DNA of 64,000 nt from Microbulbifer elongatus (GTDB lineage Bacteria > Pseudomonadota > Gammaproteobacteria > Pseudomonadales > Cellvibrionaceae). Below, piece after piece: positions 13,392-22,250 of the stretch; within the stretch, counting starts at the first letter, position 1, and each line of letters opens with the position of its first letter. The DNA is taken from NCBI RefSeq assembly GCF_021165935.1, contig NZ_CP088953.1:4008501-4072500 (forward strand), read 5' to 3'. The position numbers and the translations under genes are program-made. Under the pieces are notes generated by a model. That model made no database searches and was not told the DNA's origin. It was given only the letters and a program-made list of their open reading frames with translations.

Positions 13392-14516
13392 TTACAGCTT
13401 CATATCACCAAAGAAATTCTTTACCCCTTCAAACCAGCCGGTCTGACGGGGAGAGTTTTTCTTTTCGCTCAGGGTGCGGGCAAACTCGTCCAGCAGCTCT
13501 TTCTGCTTGGAAGACAGGTTTACCGGGGTTTCCACGACCACACGGCACAGCAGATCACCGGGTGCCCCGCCGCGCACCGGAGTAACACCTTTGCCGCGCA
13601 GGCGGAACAGCTTGCCGGTCTGACTCTCGGCCGGAATCTTAAGTTTGACCTTGCCATCCAGGGTCGGCACCTCCATTTCCCCACCTAGGGCGGCGGTAAC
13701 AAAGCTGATCGGCACTTCGCAGTACAGGTTCTTGCCGTCGCGCTGGAACAGCTCGTGCTCGCGCACCATCACCTGCACATACAGGTCACCGGCCGGGCCG
13801 CCGTCTGGGCCCGCTTCACCTTCGCCCGCTAAACGAATGCGATCACCGGTATCCACACCCGGCGGCACCTTGACCGACAGGGTCTTGGTTTCTTCCACTC
13901 GGCCGCGACCGTGACAGCTGTCGCAGGGATCAGTGATGACCGTGCCGCGCCCACGACAGTTGGGACAGGTCTGCTGTACCGAGAAGAAACCCTGTTGCAT
14001 ACGCACCTGACCGGCGCCACCACAGGTACCACAGGTCTGAGGCTTGGAGCCGGCCTTGGCACCGGAGCCGTGGCAGGTGCCACAGTTGACCAGCGTCGGC
14101 ACCTTGATCTTGACCGTGGTGCCGCGCACGGCGTCTTCCAGGTCCAGGTCCAGGTCGTAACGCAGGTCGGAACCGCGCGCCGGGCCACGGCGGCCGCCAC
14201 CGGCGCCGCCACCAAAGATATCGCCGAACACATCACCGAAGATATCGGAGAAACCGCCAAAGCCGCCGGCACCAGCGCCCCCCGCCTGGCCATCCACACC
14301 AGCGTGACCGAACTGGTCATAGGCCGCTTTCTTTTGCGGATCGGAAAGCACTTCGTAGGCCTCATTGGCCTCTTTGAATTTGTTTTCCGCTTCTTTATCG
14401 TCGGGGTTGCGGTCCGGGTGATATTTCATCGCCACCCGGCGGTAAGCTTTTTTCAGCTCCTTTTCATCCGCGCCTTTGCTGACGCCGAGGACTTCGTAGT
14501 AATCGCGTTTGGACAT
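13392..14516 (-). CDS. dnaJ: Chaperone protein DnaJ
   Basis: 374 aa. It stimulates DnaK ATP hydrolysis and delivers unfolded clients. The J domain (residues 1-70) has the HPD motif ([10 protein letters not shown]). It is followed by a Gly/Phe-rich region, then four CxxCxGxG zinc repeats ([32 protein letters not shown]), and C-terminal client-binding domains. It lies 132 bp downstream of dnaK on the same strand; a REP-like palindrome lies in that gap. Confidence 0.98.
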   Translation of the reverse strand: MSKRDYYEVLGVSKGADEKELKKAYRRVAMKYHPDRNPDDKEAENKFKEANEAYEVLSDPQKKAAYDQFGHAGVDGQAGGAGAGGFGGFSDIFGDVFGDIFGGGAGGGRRGPARGSDLRYDLDLDLEDAVRGTTVKIKVPTLVNCGTCHGSGAKAGSKPQTCGTCGGAGQVRMQQGFFSVQQTCPNCRGRGTVITDPCDSCHGRGRVEETKTLSVKVPPGVDTGDRIRLAGEGEAGPDGGPAGDLYVQVMVREHELFQRDGKNLYCEVPISFVTAALGGEMEVPTLDGKVKLKIPAESQTGKLFRLRGKGVTPVRGGAPGDLLCRVVVETPVNLSSKQKELLDEFARTLSEKKNSPRQTGWFEGVKNFFGDMKL

Positions 14517-14594
14517 AGCTCTGTGTGTTCTTCTTAAAACTGCAGAAGGCGCGAAAGCCCCACTGAGCCCCCGCGCCTTTTTTATTGCCCCACT

Positions 14595-14626
14595 TTTGTA
14601 GGAGTCTGCCTGCAGACTCCTACAAA
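14595..14626. repeat. REP-like palindrome, copy A (dnaK-dnaJ gap)
   Basis: A 15-bp perfect stem with a 2-nt spacer (TTTGTAGGAGTCTGC / GCAGACTCCTACAAA). The same GTAGGAG-C/T-CTGC core recurs at 24214-24237 and, more degenerate, at 43150-43172. All three copies are intergenic, as expected for REP elements moved by a RAYT transposase; none is seen in this window. Confidence 0.65.
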
Positions 14627-14648
14627 TCAGGGTCGAGACAAATAGTGA

Positions 14649-16589
14649 TTACTTGTCTTCTTTCTTGTCGTCTTTGACTTCTTCGAACTCAGCGTCCACT
14701 GCATCGTCACCGCCAGACTGGGCCTGATCCGCCTGCTGGGCCTGATCCGCGGCTGCTTCACCGGCTTGCGCCTGCTCGGCGTACATCTTCTGGGCTACCG
14801 GGCCGGAGGCTTCGGTCAGTTTGGTGGTGGCGGCTTCCATTGCGGCCTTGTCGTTGCCTTTTACGGCCTCTTCCGCTTCCGCCAGGGCTGCGTCGATCGC
14901 CGCCTTCTCTTCTCCAGTGGCCTTGTCGCCGGCTTCTTCCAGAGTCTTTCTGGTGGCAGAAATCAGGCCGTCGAGGGTGTTGCGGGTGGTTACCAGCTCC
15001 TCGAACTGCTTGTCCGCTTCGGCGTTGGCCTCCGCGTCCTGCACCATTTTTTCGATCTCGTCATCGGACAGGCCGGAAGAGGCCTTGATCACGATGGACT
15101 GCTCTTTGCCAGTGGCCTTGTCTTTGGCGTGCACATGCAGGATACCGTTGGCATCGATATCGAAGGTCACTTCGATCTGCGGCATGCCGCGCGGTGCCGG
15201 CGGGATGTCGGCCAGGTCGAAACGACCCAGGGACTTGTTCTGCGCGGCCTGCTTGCGCTCACCCTGCACCACGTGAATGGTCACGGCAGTCTGATTGTCA
15301 TCGGCGGTAGAGAACACCTGGGACTTTTTGGTCGGGATGGTGGTGTTCTTCTCGATCAGCGGAGTCGCAACGCCGCCCATGGTTTCAATACCCAGAGTCA
15401 GCGGGGTAACGTCCAGCAGCAGTACGTCTTTCACGTCGCCACCGAGAACCGCGCCCTGAATGGCCGCGCCCACGGCGACGGCTTCGTCCGGGTTCACGTC
15501 TTTACGCGGCTCTTTACCGAAGAATTCGGTGACCTTGGACTGAACCAGCGGCATGCGGGTCTGACCGCCCACCAGAATCACTTCGTCGATCCCGGAGGCA
15601 GACAGGTCGGCGTCGGCCAGCGCCGTTTTTACCGGCTCCAGAGAGCGGGTTACCAGATCTTCTACCAGGCTTTCCAGCTTGGCGCGGGTCAGTTTGACCA
15701 CAAGGTGCTTGGGACCCGTGGCGTCTGCGGTGATGTACGGCAGATTGACTTCGGTCTGCTGGCTGGAAGACAGCTCGATCTTGGCTTTTTCCGCGGCCTC
15801 TTTCAGGCGCTGCATGGCGAGCGGGTCGCCTTTCAGGTCGATGCTCTGCTCTTTCTTGAACTGCTCGGCCAGGTAGTCGATCAGGCGCAGGTCGAAGTCC
15901 TCACCACCGAGGAAGGTGTCACCGTTGGTGGACAGTACTTCAAACTGCTTCTCGCCATCGACGTCGGCAATCTCGATGATGGAGATATCGAAGGTACCAC
16001 CACCCAGGTCGTAAACCGCGATGGTGCGGTCGCCACCGGCTTTGTCCATGCCGTAGGCCAGGGCCGCAGCGGTCGGCTCGTTGATGATGCGCTTCACGTC
16101 CAGACCAGCGATGCGGCCGGCGTCTTTGGTGGCCTGACGCTGGGAGTCGTTGAAGTAGGCCGGCACGGTGATGACCGCCGCGTCCACTTTCTCACCGAGG
16201 AAGTCTTCCGCGGTTTTCTTCATCTTTTTCAGCACTTCCGCAGAGATCTGCGGCGGGGCTTTCTTGTCGCCCTTGACTTCTACCCAGGCGTCACCGTTCT
16301 CGGCTTCAACGATGGAGTAAGGCACCATTTTGATGTCTTTCTGTACAACGTCGTCTTTGAACTTACGGCCGATCAGGCGCTTCACCGCGAACAGGGTGTT
16401 CTGCGGATTGGTCACCGCCTGGCGCTTGGCGGACTGGCCCACCAGCACTTCGTTGTCCTCGGTAAACGCAACGATGGAAGGGGTGGTGCGATCGCCTTCG
16501 GCGTTCTCAATGACGCGGGCCTTGTCGCCGTCCAGTACCGCCACACAGCTGTTGGTGGTACCCAGGTCGATGCCGATGATTTTTCCCAT
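14649..16589 (-). CDS. dnaK: Chaperone protein DnaK (Hsp70)
   Basis: 646 aa. This is the main ATP-dependent Hsp70. The nucleotide-binding domain begins [17 protein letters not shown]. It has the [21 protein letters not shown] and [13 protein letters not shown] signatures and the VGGQTRMP motif. A substrate-binding domain and a lid follow, ending in an acidic [13 protein letters not shown] tail (the EEV type). Upstream is a sigma-32-like promoter. It is flanked by grpE and dnaJ on the same strand, so the full Hsp70 team is together. An antisense frame of nearly 900 codons opposite it is a composition artefact. Confidence 0.98.
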   Translation of the reverse strand: MGKIIGIDLGTTNSCVAVLDGDKARVIENAEGDRTTPSIVAFTEDNEVLVGQSAKRQAVTNPQNTLFAVKRLIGRKFKDDVVQKDIKMVPYSIVEAENGDAWVEVKGDKKAPPQISAEVLKKMKKTAEDFLGEKVDAAVITVPAYFNDSQRQATKDAGRIAGLDVKRIINEPTAAALAYGMDKAGGDRTIAVYDLGGGTFDISIIEIADVDGEKQFEVLSTNGDTFLGGEDFDLRLIDYLAEQFKKEQSIDLKGDPLAMQRLKEAAEKAKIELSSSQQTEVNLPYITADATGPKHLVVKLTRAKLESLVEDLVTRSLEPVKTALADADLSASGIDEVILVGGQTRMPLVQSKVTEFFGKEPRKDVNPDEAVAVGAAIQGAVLGGDVKDVLLLDVTPLTLGIETMGGVATPLIEKNTTIPTKKSQVFSTADDNQTAVTIHVVQGERKQAAQNKSLGRFDLADIPPAPRGMPQIEVTFDIDANGILHVHAKDKATGKEQSIVIKASSGLSDDEIEKMVQDAEANAEADKQFEELVTTRNTLDGLISATRKTLEEAGDKATGEEKAAIDAALAEAEEAVKGNDKAAMEAATTKLTEASGPVAQKMYAEQAQAGEAAADQAQQADQAQSGGDDAVDAEFEEVKDDKKEDK

Positions 16590-16672
16590 GCTCTAAATCC
16601 TCACTTTGCTGCGCGCGCCCGCACTCAGTGTGCTATCTGCCTGGCGCTGCGCGGTTTAATTCGGTTGCCTGC

Positions 16673-16702
16673 TTATATTGGTGCCGCCGTTCACATTTCA
16701 AG
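16673..16702 (-). promoter_or_regulatory. Sigma-32 (heat shock) promoter of dnaK
   Basis: On the minus strand CTTGAAA (16696-16702) is followed after 14 nt by CCAATATAA (16673-16681). This matches the sigma-32 consensus CTTGAAA-N13/17-CCCCATnT closely, about 85 bp before the dnaK start. Confidence 0.75.
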
Positions 16703-16742
16703 GGCGGCGCCACAGGGTTTTGTGATGAAAAGACGGACTGCC

Positions 16743-17345
16743 TTACGGCGCCTTGCTGACCACCACCATCGCCGGGCGCACCAGGCGGCCGTTCAGACGG
16801 TAGCCTTTCTGGAACACGTCCAGCACGGTATTCGGCTCCACGTCCGGGTTCGACACCTGAGTCATGGCCTGGTGCAGCTCCGGGTCGAAGGGCTCACCCG
16901 CGGGATCGATCACCTCCACACCAGACTTGGTCAGGGTATCGATAAAGGACTTCTGGGTGAGTTCGATCCCTTCCGCCACTGCCTTTTGCGCCTCGTCCTC
17001 GGTATTGATGGAAGAGAGCGCGCGCTCCAGGTTGTCTACAACCGGCAGCAGCTCCTTGATCAGCTTCTCCACACCAAATTTGTGGGCCTTTTCCACATCC
17101 TGCTGGGCGCGACGGCGGGCATTCTGCACCTCCGCCTGGGCGCGCAGCACCATCTCCTTGTGGTCTGCCAGTTGCTGATGCAGGGAGGCGATCTCTTCTT
17201 CCAGGGCACTTTCGCCACCGGCCAGCTCCTCCGCCAGCGCTTCTTCGGCGGCTTGCTGCTCTTCAGCGCTCGGGGTTTCCACCTCGGCGGCCTGTTCCGC
17301 CTGATCGCCAGTCTCGATCTGTTCTTCTTCGCTGCGCTCTTTGGC
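16743..17345 (-). CDS. grpE: Nucleotide exchange factor GrpE
   Basis: 200 aa from GTG 17345, which has GGAG seven bases upstream; the longer frame to 17423 would start inside the promoter region. GrpE releases ADP from DnaK. An acidic N-terminus ([10 protein letters not shown]) leads into a long coiled coil (residues about 45-110, with [20 protein letters not shown]) and the C-terminal beta domain with the family signature ([20 protein letters not shown] and [25 protein letters not shown]). It is the first gene of the heat-shock group. Confidence 0.96.
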   Translation of the reverse strand, partial: AKERSEEEQIETGDQAEQAAEVETPSAEEQQAAEEALAEELAGGESALEEEIASLHQQLADHKEMVLRAQAEVQNARRRAQQDVEKAHKFGVEKLIKELLPVVDNLERALSSINTEDEAQKAVAEGIELTQKSFIDTLTKSGVEVIDPAGEPFDPELHQAMTQVSNPDVEPNTVLDVFQKGYRLNGRLVRPAMVVVSKAP

Positions 17346-17435
17346 CACTGCTTTCTCCGTCTGTGTCCGTCGGACTACTGCCAATTGGTCAAAATGGATA
17401 CACACCGTCAGCGATACTGCCACCGGTGATGTGGC

Positions 17436-17464
17436 TATATGGGGGCGTCAGCGGGCACTTCAAG
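17436..17464 (-). promoter_or_regulatory. Sigma-32 (heat shock) promoter of grpE
   Basis: On the minus strand CTTGAAG (17458-17464) is followed after 13 nt by CCCCATATA (17436-17444). The match to the heat-shock consensus is nearly complete, and it lies about 90 bp before the grpE GTG. Confidence 0.82.
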
Positions 17465-17523
17465 TGATCGCACTCACGGGGCGTGATGCAGGGAGGATAA
17501 TGTGGCAACCACCCCGTGACTAA

Positions 17524-17544
17524 GTTGATTGCCTCGCAATCAAC
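17524..17544. promoter_or_regulatory. Inverted repeat between grpE and recN
   Basis: A perfect 8-bp inverted repeat, GTTGATTG (17524-17531) and CAATCAAC (17537-17544), with a 5-nt spacer. There is no T-run on either side, so an operator is more likely than a terminator. The cognate regulator is unknown. Confidence 0.4.
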
Positions 17545-17576
17545 CCCCGAGGTGATTGAAAGCCACTGGATAAATA

Positions 17577-17592
17577 CTGTATAAACAACCAC
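17577..17592 (+). promoter_or_regulatory. Probable LexA (SOS) box of recN
   Basis: TACTGTATAAACAACCAC resembles one E. coli recN SOS box (TACTGTATATAAAACCAG): the left CTGT half is exact, the right half differs by one base. It lies about 40 bp upstream of recN, a known SOS gene, which supports the call. Confidence 0.6.
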
Positions 17593-17630
17593 TATTAAGC
17601 CCAAAATCTAACAACGGCGATCACATTCCC

Positions 17631-19283
17631 ATGTTGCTGCATCTGTCTATCAGTCAGTTCACCCTGGTCGACCAGCTGGAGCTGGAGTTTGGCCCGGGCA
17701 CCAGCACCCTCACCGGGGAAACCGGCGCGGGCAAATCCATTACCCTCGACGCTCTCGGGCTCGCCCTCGGGGACCGCGGCAACGGTGATCTGGTCCGGGC
17801 CGGCGCCAAGCGTGCCGATATCCACGCCACCTTCGATATCAGCGCCCATCAAGATGCCCGCGCGTGGCTCGAAGAGCAGGAAATGGACGCGGGGCGCGAA
17901 GTGATCCTGCGCCGCACCATCAGCGCCGACGGCCGCTCCCGCGCCTATATCAACGGCCAGCCGGTAACCCTGATGCAGCTTCGCACCCTCGGTGAGCAGC
18001 TGATCGATATCCACAGCCAGCACGAACACCAGTCCCTGCTGAAAAAGGACACCCACCGCCGCCTGCTGGACGAATATGCCCACGCCGAGGCCCAGAGCGC
18101 GGAAGTGCGCATTCACTACAAGACCTGGCAGGACCAGTACCGCCGCTACCGCAAACTGGCCGACAGCGCCGAGGAAACCCAGGCCCGCCGCGACCTGCTG
18201 GAGTATCAGCTGCAGGAGCTGGAACAGCTGGACCTGAAACCCAGCGAACTGGAAGAGCTGGAGAGCGAACAGCGCCAGCTGGCCAATGCCGGCGACATCC
18301 TGAATGGCAGCTACCAGCTGGCCGCGCTGCTGAACGGCGGCGAGGGCGATATTGCCGAGCAGCTGCACCGCGCCCTGCAACTGGTCGGCGCCATGCCCGA
18401 GCAGAGCCCGGCACTGGCCGAGGTGGCGCAGATGCTCGACAGCGCGCGCATCCAGATCGACGAAGCCGGCAGCACCCTGTCCCGGCATATCGACCGCTTC
18501 GAAATGGACCCTGAGCGGCTGGCAGAAGTGGAGGAGCGCCTGTCCGCCATCTACTCCATTGCCCGCAAGCACCGGGTACAGCCGGACCAGCTGCCGGAAT
18601 TACAGCAGCAGTGGCAGCAGGAGCTGGAAGAAATCGGTGCGCCGGACGCTCTCGACAAGCTGGCCAGTGAATGCGAGCGCCTGGAGCAGGACTTCCGCAC
18701 GGCCGCGGGCAATCTCAGCAAGTTACGCAGCGCCGCCGCGCGCAAGCTGGCCGATGCGGTAAACGCGCAACTGGCGGACCTGGCGATGCCCCACGCGCGT
18801 GTGGAGTTGGCGCTCACCGCGCTGGAAAAACCCACCGCTACCGGGCTGGAAGAAGTGGAAATCCTGATTGCCACCAACCCGGGGCAACCGGTGCGGGCGC
18901 TGGGGAAGATCGCCTCCGGTGGCGAACTGTCCCGGGTCAGCCTGGCCATTCAGGTGGTTACCGCACAAACCTCCCGCACCCCCACCCTGGTGTTCGACGA
19001 AGTGGATGTGGGTATCGGCGGCGCCACCGGCGATGTAGTGGGCAAACTGCTGCGCCAACTGGGCGAGCGCGGCCAGGTAATCTGCGTTACCCACCTGGCA
19101 CAGGTGGCCGCACGTGCACACCGACAGTACCTGGTGGAGAAGCACAGCGACGGCGAAGCCGCGTTTGTGGCCTTACGGGAGCTGAAAGACGGCGAGCGCA
19201 GTGCCGAAGTGGCGCGCATGCTGGGTGGAGAAGCTACTGCCCAGTCCCTCGCTCACGCCGAGGAGATGCTGGCGCGGGCCTGA
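17631..19283 (+). CDS. recN: DNA repair protein RecN
   Basis: 550 aa, normal length. An SMC-like ATPase used in double-strand break repair. The N-terminal Walker A is GETGAGKSITLDALGLALGDR. A central coiled coil (about residues 150-370, rich in Leu, Glu and Gln) is followed by the C-terminal ABC signature (GGELSRVSLAI) and Walker B (PTLVFDEVDVGIGG), then the VICVTHLAQVAARA segment. It is transcribed away from grpE with a LexA-like box in the shared gap. The RBS before ATG 17631 is weak. Confidence 0.97.
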   Translation: MLLHLSISQFTLVDQLELEFGPGTSTLTGETGAGKSITLDALGLALGDRGNGDLVRAGAKRADIHATFDISAHQDARAWLEEQEMDAGREVILRRTISADGRSRAYINGQPVTLMQLRTLGEQLIDIHSQHEHQSLLKKDTHRRLLDEYAHAEAQSAEVRIHYKTWQDQYRRYRKLADSAEETQARRDLLEYQLQELEQLDLKPSELEELESEQRQLANAGDILNGSYQLAALLNGGEGDIAEQLHRALQLVGAMPEQSPALAEVAQMLDSARIQIDEAGSTLSRHIDRFEMDPERLAEVEERLSAIYSIARKHRVQPDQLPELQQQWQQELEEIGAPDALDKLASECERLEQDFRTAAGNLSKLRSAAARKLADAVNAQLADLAMPHARVELALTALEKPTATGLEEVEILIATNPGQPVRALGKIASGGELSRVSLAIQVVTAQTSRTPTLVFDEVDVGIGGATGDVVGKLLRQLGERGQVICVTHLAQVAARAHRQYLVEKHSDGEAAFVALRELKDGERSAEVARMLGGEATAQSLAHAEEMLARA

Positions 19284-19471
19284 CCCGCGCCGCGCGCCGG
19301 CGATGATAAGCCCTGCCCGCAGCAGGCAGGTGTCTGAGCAGTCACAACCATCCCGGCATTGAGACCGAAATTGACCGAAAGTGGCGGGAGATTCACTTTA
19401 TACTGCCCCGCCCGCACTCAGGCCCCGCCGGGGATACAACTACACTGACGGGCAAAGAACTCGGTCTCAAC

Positions 19472-20104
19472 ATGCAAACCACCATATTCAACACCCCTAT
19501 TCTCACTCCCTGTCTGCGACTGCTGGCGCGCCTGCTGCTCCGGCTGCACGGCTGGAAAGTGGTCGCTGACGAGCGCGCACTGAAACTGAAAAAATACGTG
19601 ATGCTGGCCGCCCCCCACACATCCAACTGGGATGGCTACTTCTTTATCCTTGCGGCGCTGAAGCTGAAGGTAAACCCGCAGTGGATGGGCAAAGACAAGC
19701 TGTTCCCGTTTCCTCTGGGTGGCGTGATGCGCTGGTTTGGCGGTATTGCGGTGGATCGCAGCAAGGCCAACAACCTGGTGGAGGCCACCATCAACCAGTA
19801 CAAGGCGCGCGACGAACTGGTGATCGCAGTGCCGCCGGAGGGCACCCGCGGCAAAGCCGAGCGCTGGAAAACCGGCTTCTACCATATCGCCCGCGGCGCC
19901 GCGGTGCCCGTGGTGTGTGGCTTTATCGATTTCGCGCGCAAGGAGGCCGGGCTGGGACCGGTCATGGAGATGGGGGAAAACCTGGCCCGGGAGCTGGCAC
20001 GCTTTGGCGAGTTTTATGGGACCAAAGTGGGTAAATACCCCGAAGATTACACCCCCCCCGGTGTAGCGAGCGGGTATTCGCAGGCATTACAGAACAGGCA
20101 TTAA
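19472..20104 (+). CDS. Lysophospholipid acyltransferase-family protein (PlsC-like)
   Basis: 210 aa. It belongs to the glycerolipid acyltransferases. The catalytic HxxxxD motif is seen as APHTSNWDGYF (about residues 47-57), the third block as PEGTRGKAERWKTGFYHIA, and the FPLGGVMRWFGGIAVDRS segment between them is typical. An N-terminal hydrophobic stretch (LLARLLLRLHGW) suggests membrane association. The acceptor lipid cannot be read from sequence; it is shorter than classical PlsC. It follows recN by 188 bp and ends directly in a terminator. Confidence 0.85.
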   Translation: MQTTIFNTPILTPCLRLLARLLLRLHGWKVVADERALKLKKYVMLAAPHTSNWDGYFFILAALKLKVNPQWMGKDKLFPFPLGGVMRWFGGIAVDRSKANNLVEATINQYKARDELVIAVPPEGTRGKAERWKTGFYHIARGAAVPVVCGFIDFARKEAGLGPVMEMGENLARELARFGEFYGTKVGKYPEDYTPPGVASGYSQALQNRH

Positions 20105-20131
20105 AAAAGGGAGCGATCTGCTCCCTTTTTT
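20103..20131. terminator. Bidirectional terminator between the acyltransferase gene and fur
   Basis: GGGAGC (20109-20114) and GCTCCC (20120-20125) with A6 and T6 flanks. It serves the plus-strand acyltransferase gene and the convergent fur gene. Confidence 0.9.
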
Positions 20132-20159
20132 AATGTCGTAAAGAATCAACCGAGCCTGA

Positions 20160-20570
20160 TCAGCTCTCTTTCTTCTTCACGTACAGCACCAGGCTATGGC
20201 CGGTCAGCTCGTAGCCGTGCTCTTCGGCGATCTGGTGTTGCAGCTCTTCAATCTGCTCATTGTGAAACTCGATCACCTTGCCGGAGTCGGTACACACCAT
20301 ATGGTCGTGGTGGTCGCCGCGGTCCAGCTCGAAAACCGAGTGGCCACCGTCAAAGTTATGGCGCATCACCAGGCCTGCACTCTCAAACTGGGTCAGGACC
20401 CGGTACACGGTCGCCAGCCCCACGTCCTCACCGGCTTCCAGCAGCATCTTGTACACATCCTCAGCGCTCAGATGCTGTTCGCTGGCGCTTTCCAGCAGCT
20501 GCAGAATTTTTACGCGCGGCGGGGTGACCTTGAGGCCAGCCTTGCGCAGTTCCTGATTTTCGTTCGACAT
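20160..20570 (-). CDS. fur: Ferric uptake regulator Fur
   Basis: 136 aa. An Fe2+-dependent repressor. The N-terminal winged helix starts LRKAGLKVTPPRVKILQLLE and includes TVYRVLTQFESAGLV. The metal site has the HHDHMVCTDSGKVIEF segment, but the usual second Cys of the CxxC pair is Ser-like here (VCTDSG), as in some Pseudomonas-type Fur proteins. It is transcribed away from bamE as in many gammaproteobacteria. It is the likely regulator of the Fur-like boxes at 45.8 and 48.1 kb. Confidence 0.96.
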   Translation of the reverse strand: MSNENQELRKAGLKVTPPRVKILQLLESASEQHLSAEDVYKMLLEAGEDVGLATVYRVLTQFESAGLVMRHNFDGGHSVFELDRGDHHDHMVCTDSGKVIEFHNEQIEELQHQIAEEHGYELTGHSLVLYVKKKES

Positions 20571-20608
20571 GGGTATTCAGATTCCGGATGTGTTTTCTCT
20601 ATCGGTGT

Positions 20609-20628
20609 TTCGCCTGTCGGCAGGCGAA
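20609..20628. promoter_or_regulatory. Perfect 8-bp hairpin between fur and bamE
   Basis: TTCGCCTG (20609-20616) and CAGGCGAA (20621-20628) with a TCGG loop, 39 bp upstream of the fur start. There is no T-run, so it is probably a 5' leader structure or an operator of the divergent pair. Confidence 0.45.
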
Positions 20629-20865
20629 TAGTTCGGGTATTATCCACGCCCAGTGTGGGCAGCGAAACCCCAACCGCTGAAATCGCCATCCGTGCCCCGA
20701 GCACCCCGATGAGGATTCTCCTGCTGATCAGGGAACTTAATCCCTCGAATGGCGACTATTCTGTGTTGGGGCGGGGTGTCGGTCGCCCGAGTCACCCGCT
20801 CCCCCACGCGCGCTCCGCGGTCGCGGAGACACGACGGAACCATAAAAATCCAGATGGAGCATTCA

Positions 20866-21210
20866 ATGCCATCAGTTGTACGTATTCTGCTGATCGCCGG
20901 GCTGGTTAGCCTGGTTACCGGTTGCAGCCTGTTCAAATTCCCCGGGGTGCACCGCATTCAGGTTCAGCAGGGCAATATCATCACCCAGGAAATGGTCGAC
21001 AAACTGCAGCCGGGTATGACCCGCCGCCAGGTACGCTTTGTGCTGGGGACCCCGCTGGTGGAAGACACCTTCAATCCCAACCGTTGGGACTATATCAACC
21101 GGGTGCGCAGCCCCAAAGGGGAAGAAACCCAGCAGCGCTTCACCGTGTACTTCAACGGCGACCAGCTGATCGAGACCAGCGGCGACTGGCAGCCGGCCAA
21201 CTGGCCCTGA
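20866..21210 (+). CDS. bamE: Outer membrane assembly lipoprotein BamE (SmpA/OmlA)
   Basis: 114 aa from ATG 20866 with GGAG six bases upstream. A lipoprotein signal ends in LVTGCSLF, with Cys as the lipidated residue. The mature domain has the family core (QQGNIITQEMVDKLQPGMTRRQVRFVLGTPLVEDTFNPNRWDYIN) of the small BamE fold. BamE is part of the beta-barrel assembly machine with BamA and BamD. It sits opposite fur and convergent with rnfH, a conserved neighbourhood. Confidence 0.96.
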   Translation: MPSVVRILLIAGLVSLVTGCSLFKFPGVHRIQVQQGNIITQEMVDKLQPGMTRRQVRFVLGTPLVEDTFNPNRWDYINRVRSPKGEETQQRFTVYFNGDQLIETSGDWQPANWP

Positions 21211-21232
21211 TGTCCCCCCTGCGGCGGCGCTA

Positions 21233-21562
21233 TCAGCCGCCCTCCGCCTGACGCTTCGCCTTCGCCGCCCGCTGCTTGCGCGCCTCTTTGGGGTCGGCAA
21301 TCAGTGGCCGGTACACTTCCACCCGGTCTCCGGGCTGCAAAACATACTCGGACGCCACCGCCAGCCCCTTGGTGCCGAGCGCCTGGCCGAAAATCCCCAG
21401 CTTCGCGGTAGTAGGATCCACTTCCGGATACTCCCGCGGTATGCCTGAAAGCTCCAACGCCTGCAGCGCCGTAGTGCCCGGCTCCACCAGCAGGCTCATC
21501 AGGCGCTGCTCGTGGGGCAGCGCATAAACCACCTCTACGGCGATGGTTTTCTGCTTGGTCAT
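21233..21562 (-). CDS. rnfH: RnfH-family protein (UPF0125)
   Basis: 109 aa. A ubiquitin-like beta-grasp protein: VEVVYALPHEQRLMSLLVEPGTTALQALELSG, then VDPTTAKLGIFGQALGTKGLAVASEYVLQPGDRVEVYRPLIADPKEARKQRA in consecutive segments. The biochemical role is not settled. Its ATG overlaps the ratA stop by 4 bp, so the pair is translationally coupled; this pair is conserved in gammaproteobacteria. Confidence 0.93.
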   Translation of the reverse strand: MTKQKTIAVEVVYALPHEQRLMSLLVEPGTTALQALELSGIPREYPEVDPTTAKLGIFGQALGTKGLAVASEYVLQPGDRVEVYRPLIADPKEARKQRAAKAKRQAEGG

Positions 21563-22017
21563 CCGTTTTCTCCATGTATTCCGTTCTGTTCATACACCTG
21601 CTTGGCCCGCTCGCACATGGCATCCACCATCTGATTGGCAATGCCACTGAACAGCTTGCCAACGGCAGCGCCCAGCAGACGGTTCTCCACACTGAACGAC
21701 AGGGTAAATGCCACCTTGCAGGCATTCTCGGCCAAGGGGGTAAAGGTCCAGCAGCCATTGAAGGTGCTGAAGGGCCCGTCCACCAGCACCAGTTCCATCC
21801 GGTCCGGGCGCTGCAACCGGTTGCGCGTGGTGAAACTCTGACTGATACCGGCGCGGGACAGATCCAGGCGGGCTTCCAGGGTTTCTTCGTCCCGGTACAG
21901 TACTTCCGCGCTGCGACAACCCGGTAAAAACTGCGGGTAGCTGGCCACATCATTCACCAGGTCAAACATCTGTTCCGCGCTGAACATCACCAGCGCACTG
22001 CGTTCAATTTTTGTCAT
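21559..22017 (-). CDS. ratA: RatA-family START/COQ10-type protein
   Basis: 152 aa with the SRPBCC (START-like) fold. Segments ALVMFSAEQMFDLVNDVASYPQFLPGC, GISQSFTTRNRL and LLGAAVGKLFSGIANQMVDAMCERA are typical. In E. coli RatA was described as inhibiting 70S ribosome association; homologues of the COQ10 type bind ubiquinone. Which applies here is unknown. It forms an overlapping pair with rnfH. In many relatives smpB is the divergent neighbour; here an NSS transporter gene lies in between. Confidence 0.92.
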   Translation of the reverse strand: MTKIERSALVMFSAEQMFDLVNDVASYPQFLPGCRSAEVLYRDEETLEARLDLSRAGISQSFTTRNRLQRPDRMELVLVDGPFSTFNGCWTFTPLAENACKVAFTLSFSVENRLLGAAVGKLFSGIANQMVDAMCERAKQVYEQNGIHGENG

Positions 22018-22250
22018 CGATTAAATTTTATTCATCACTGATCGATTGCCCACAGAGGCGGAATTCTTGCCTATCCTGTGTGGCACGGGGCAATTTTCGC
22101 CCACGACGCTATTCAAGGCGGATAAATCCTGCAACAATCAGCTTTTATCCGCCCGGGTGTTCCGGGCCATAAGACCGGCCGCCACCTCACCACCGGCGGC
22201 CACAGCCGCAATCATTCAGACGACAAGAATAAAAGGCAAGCGAGATACCC

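Noticed and set aside
14546..14584. Plus-strand terminator-like hairpin with T-run between dnaK and dnaJ
   Set aside because: No plus-strand gene ends there; the 6-bp stem with a long loop is weak on the minus strand, where the real genes lie.
14766..17429. 887-codon plus-strand open frame opposite dnaK and grpE
   Set aside because: It is antisense to two clear genes, has no RBS or domain, and arises from codon bias of the GC-rich genes on the other strand.
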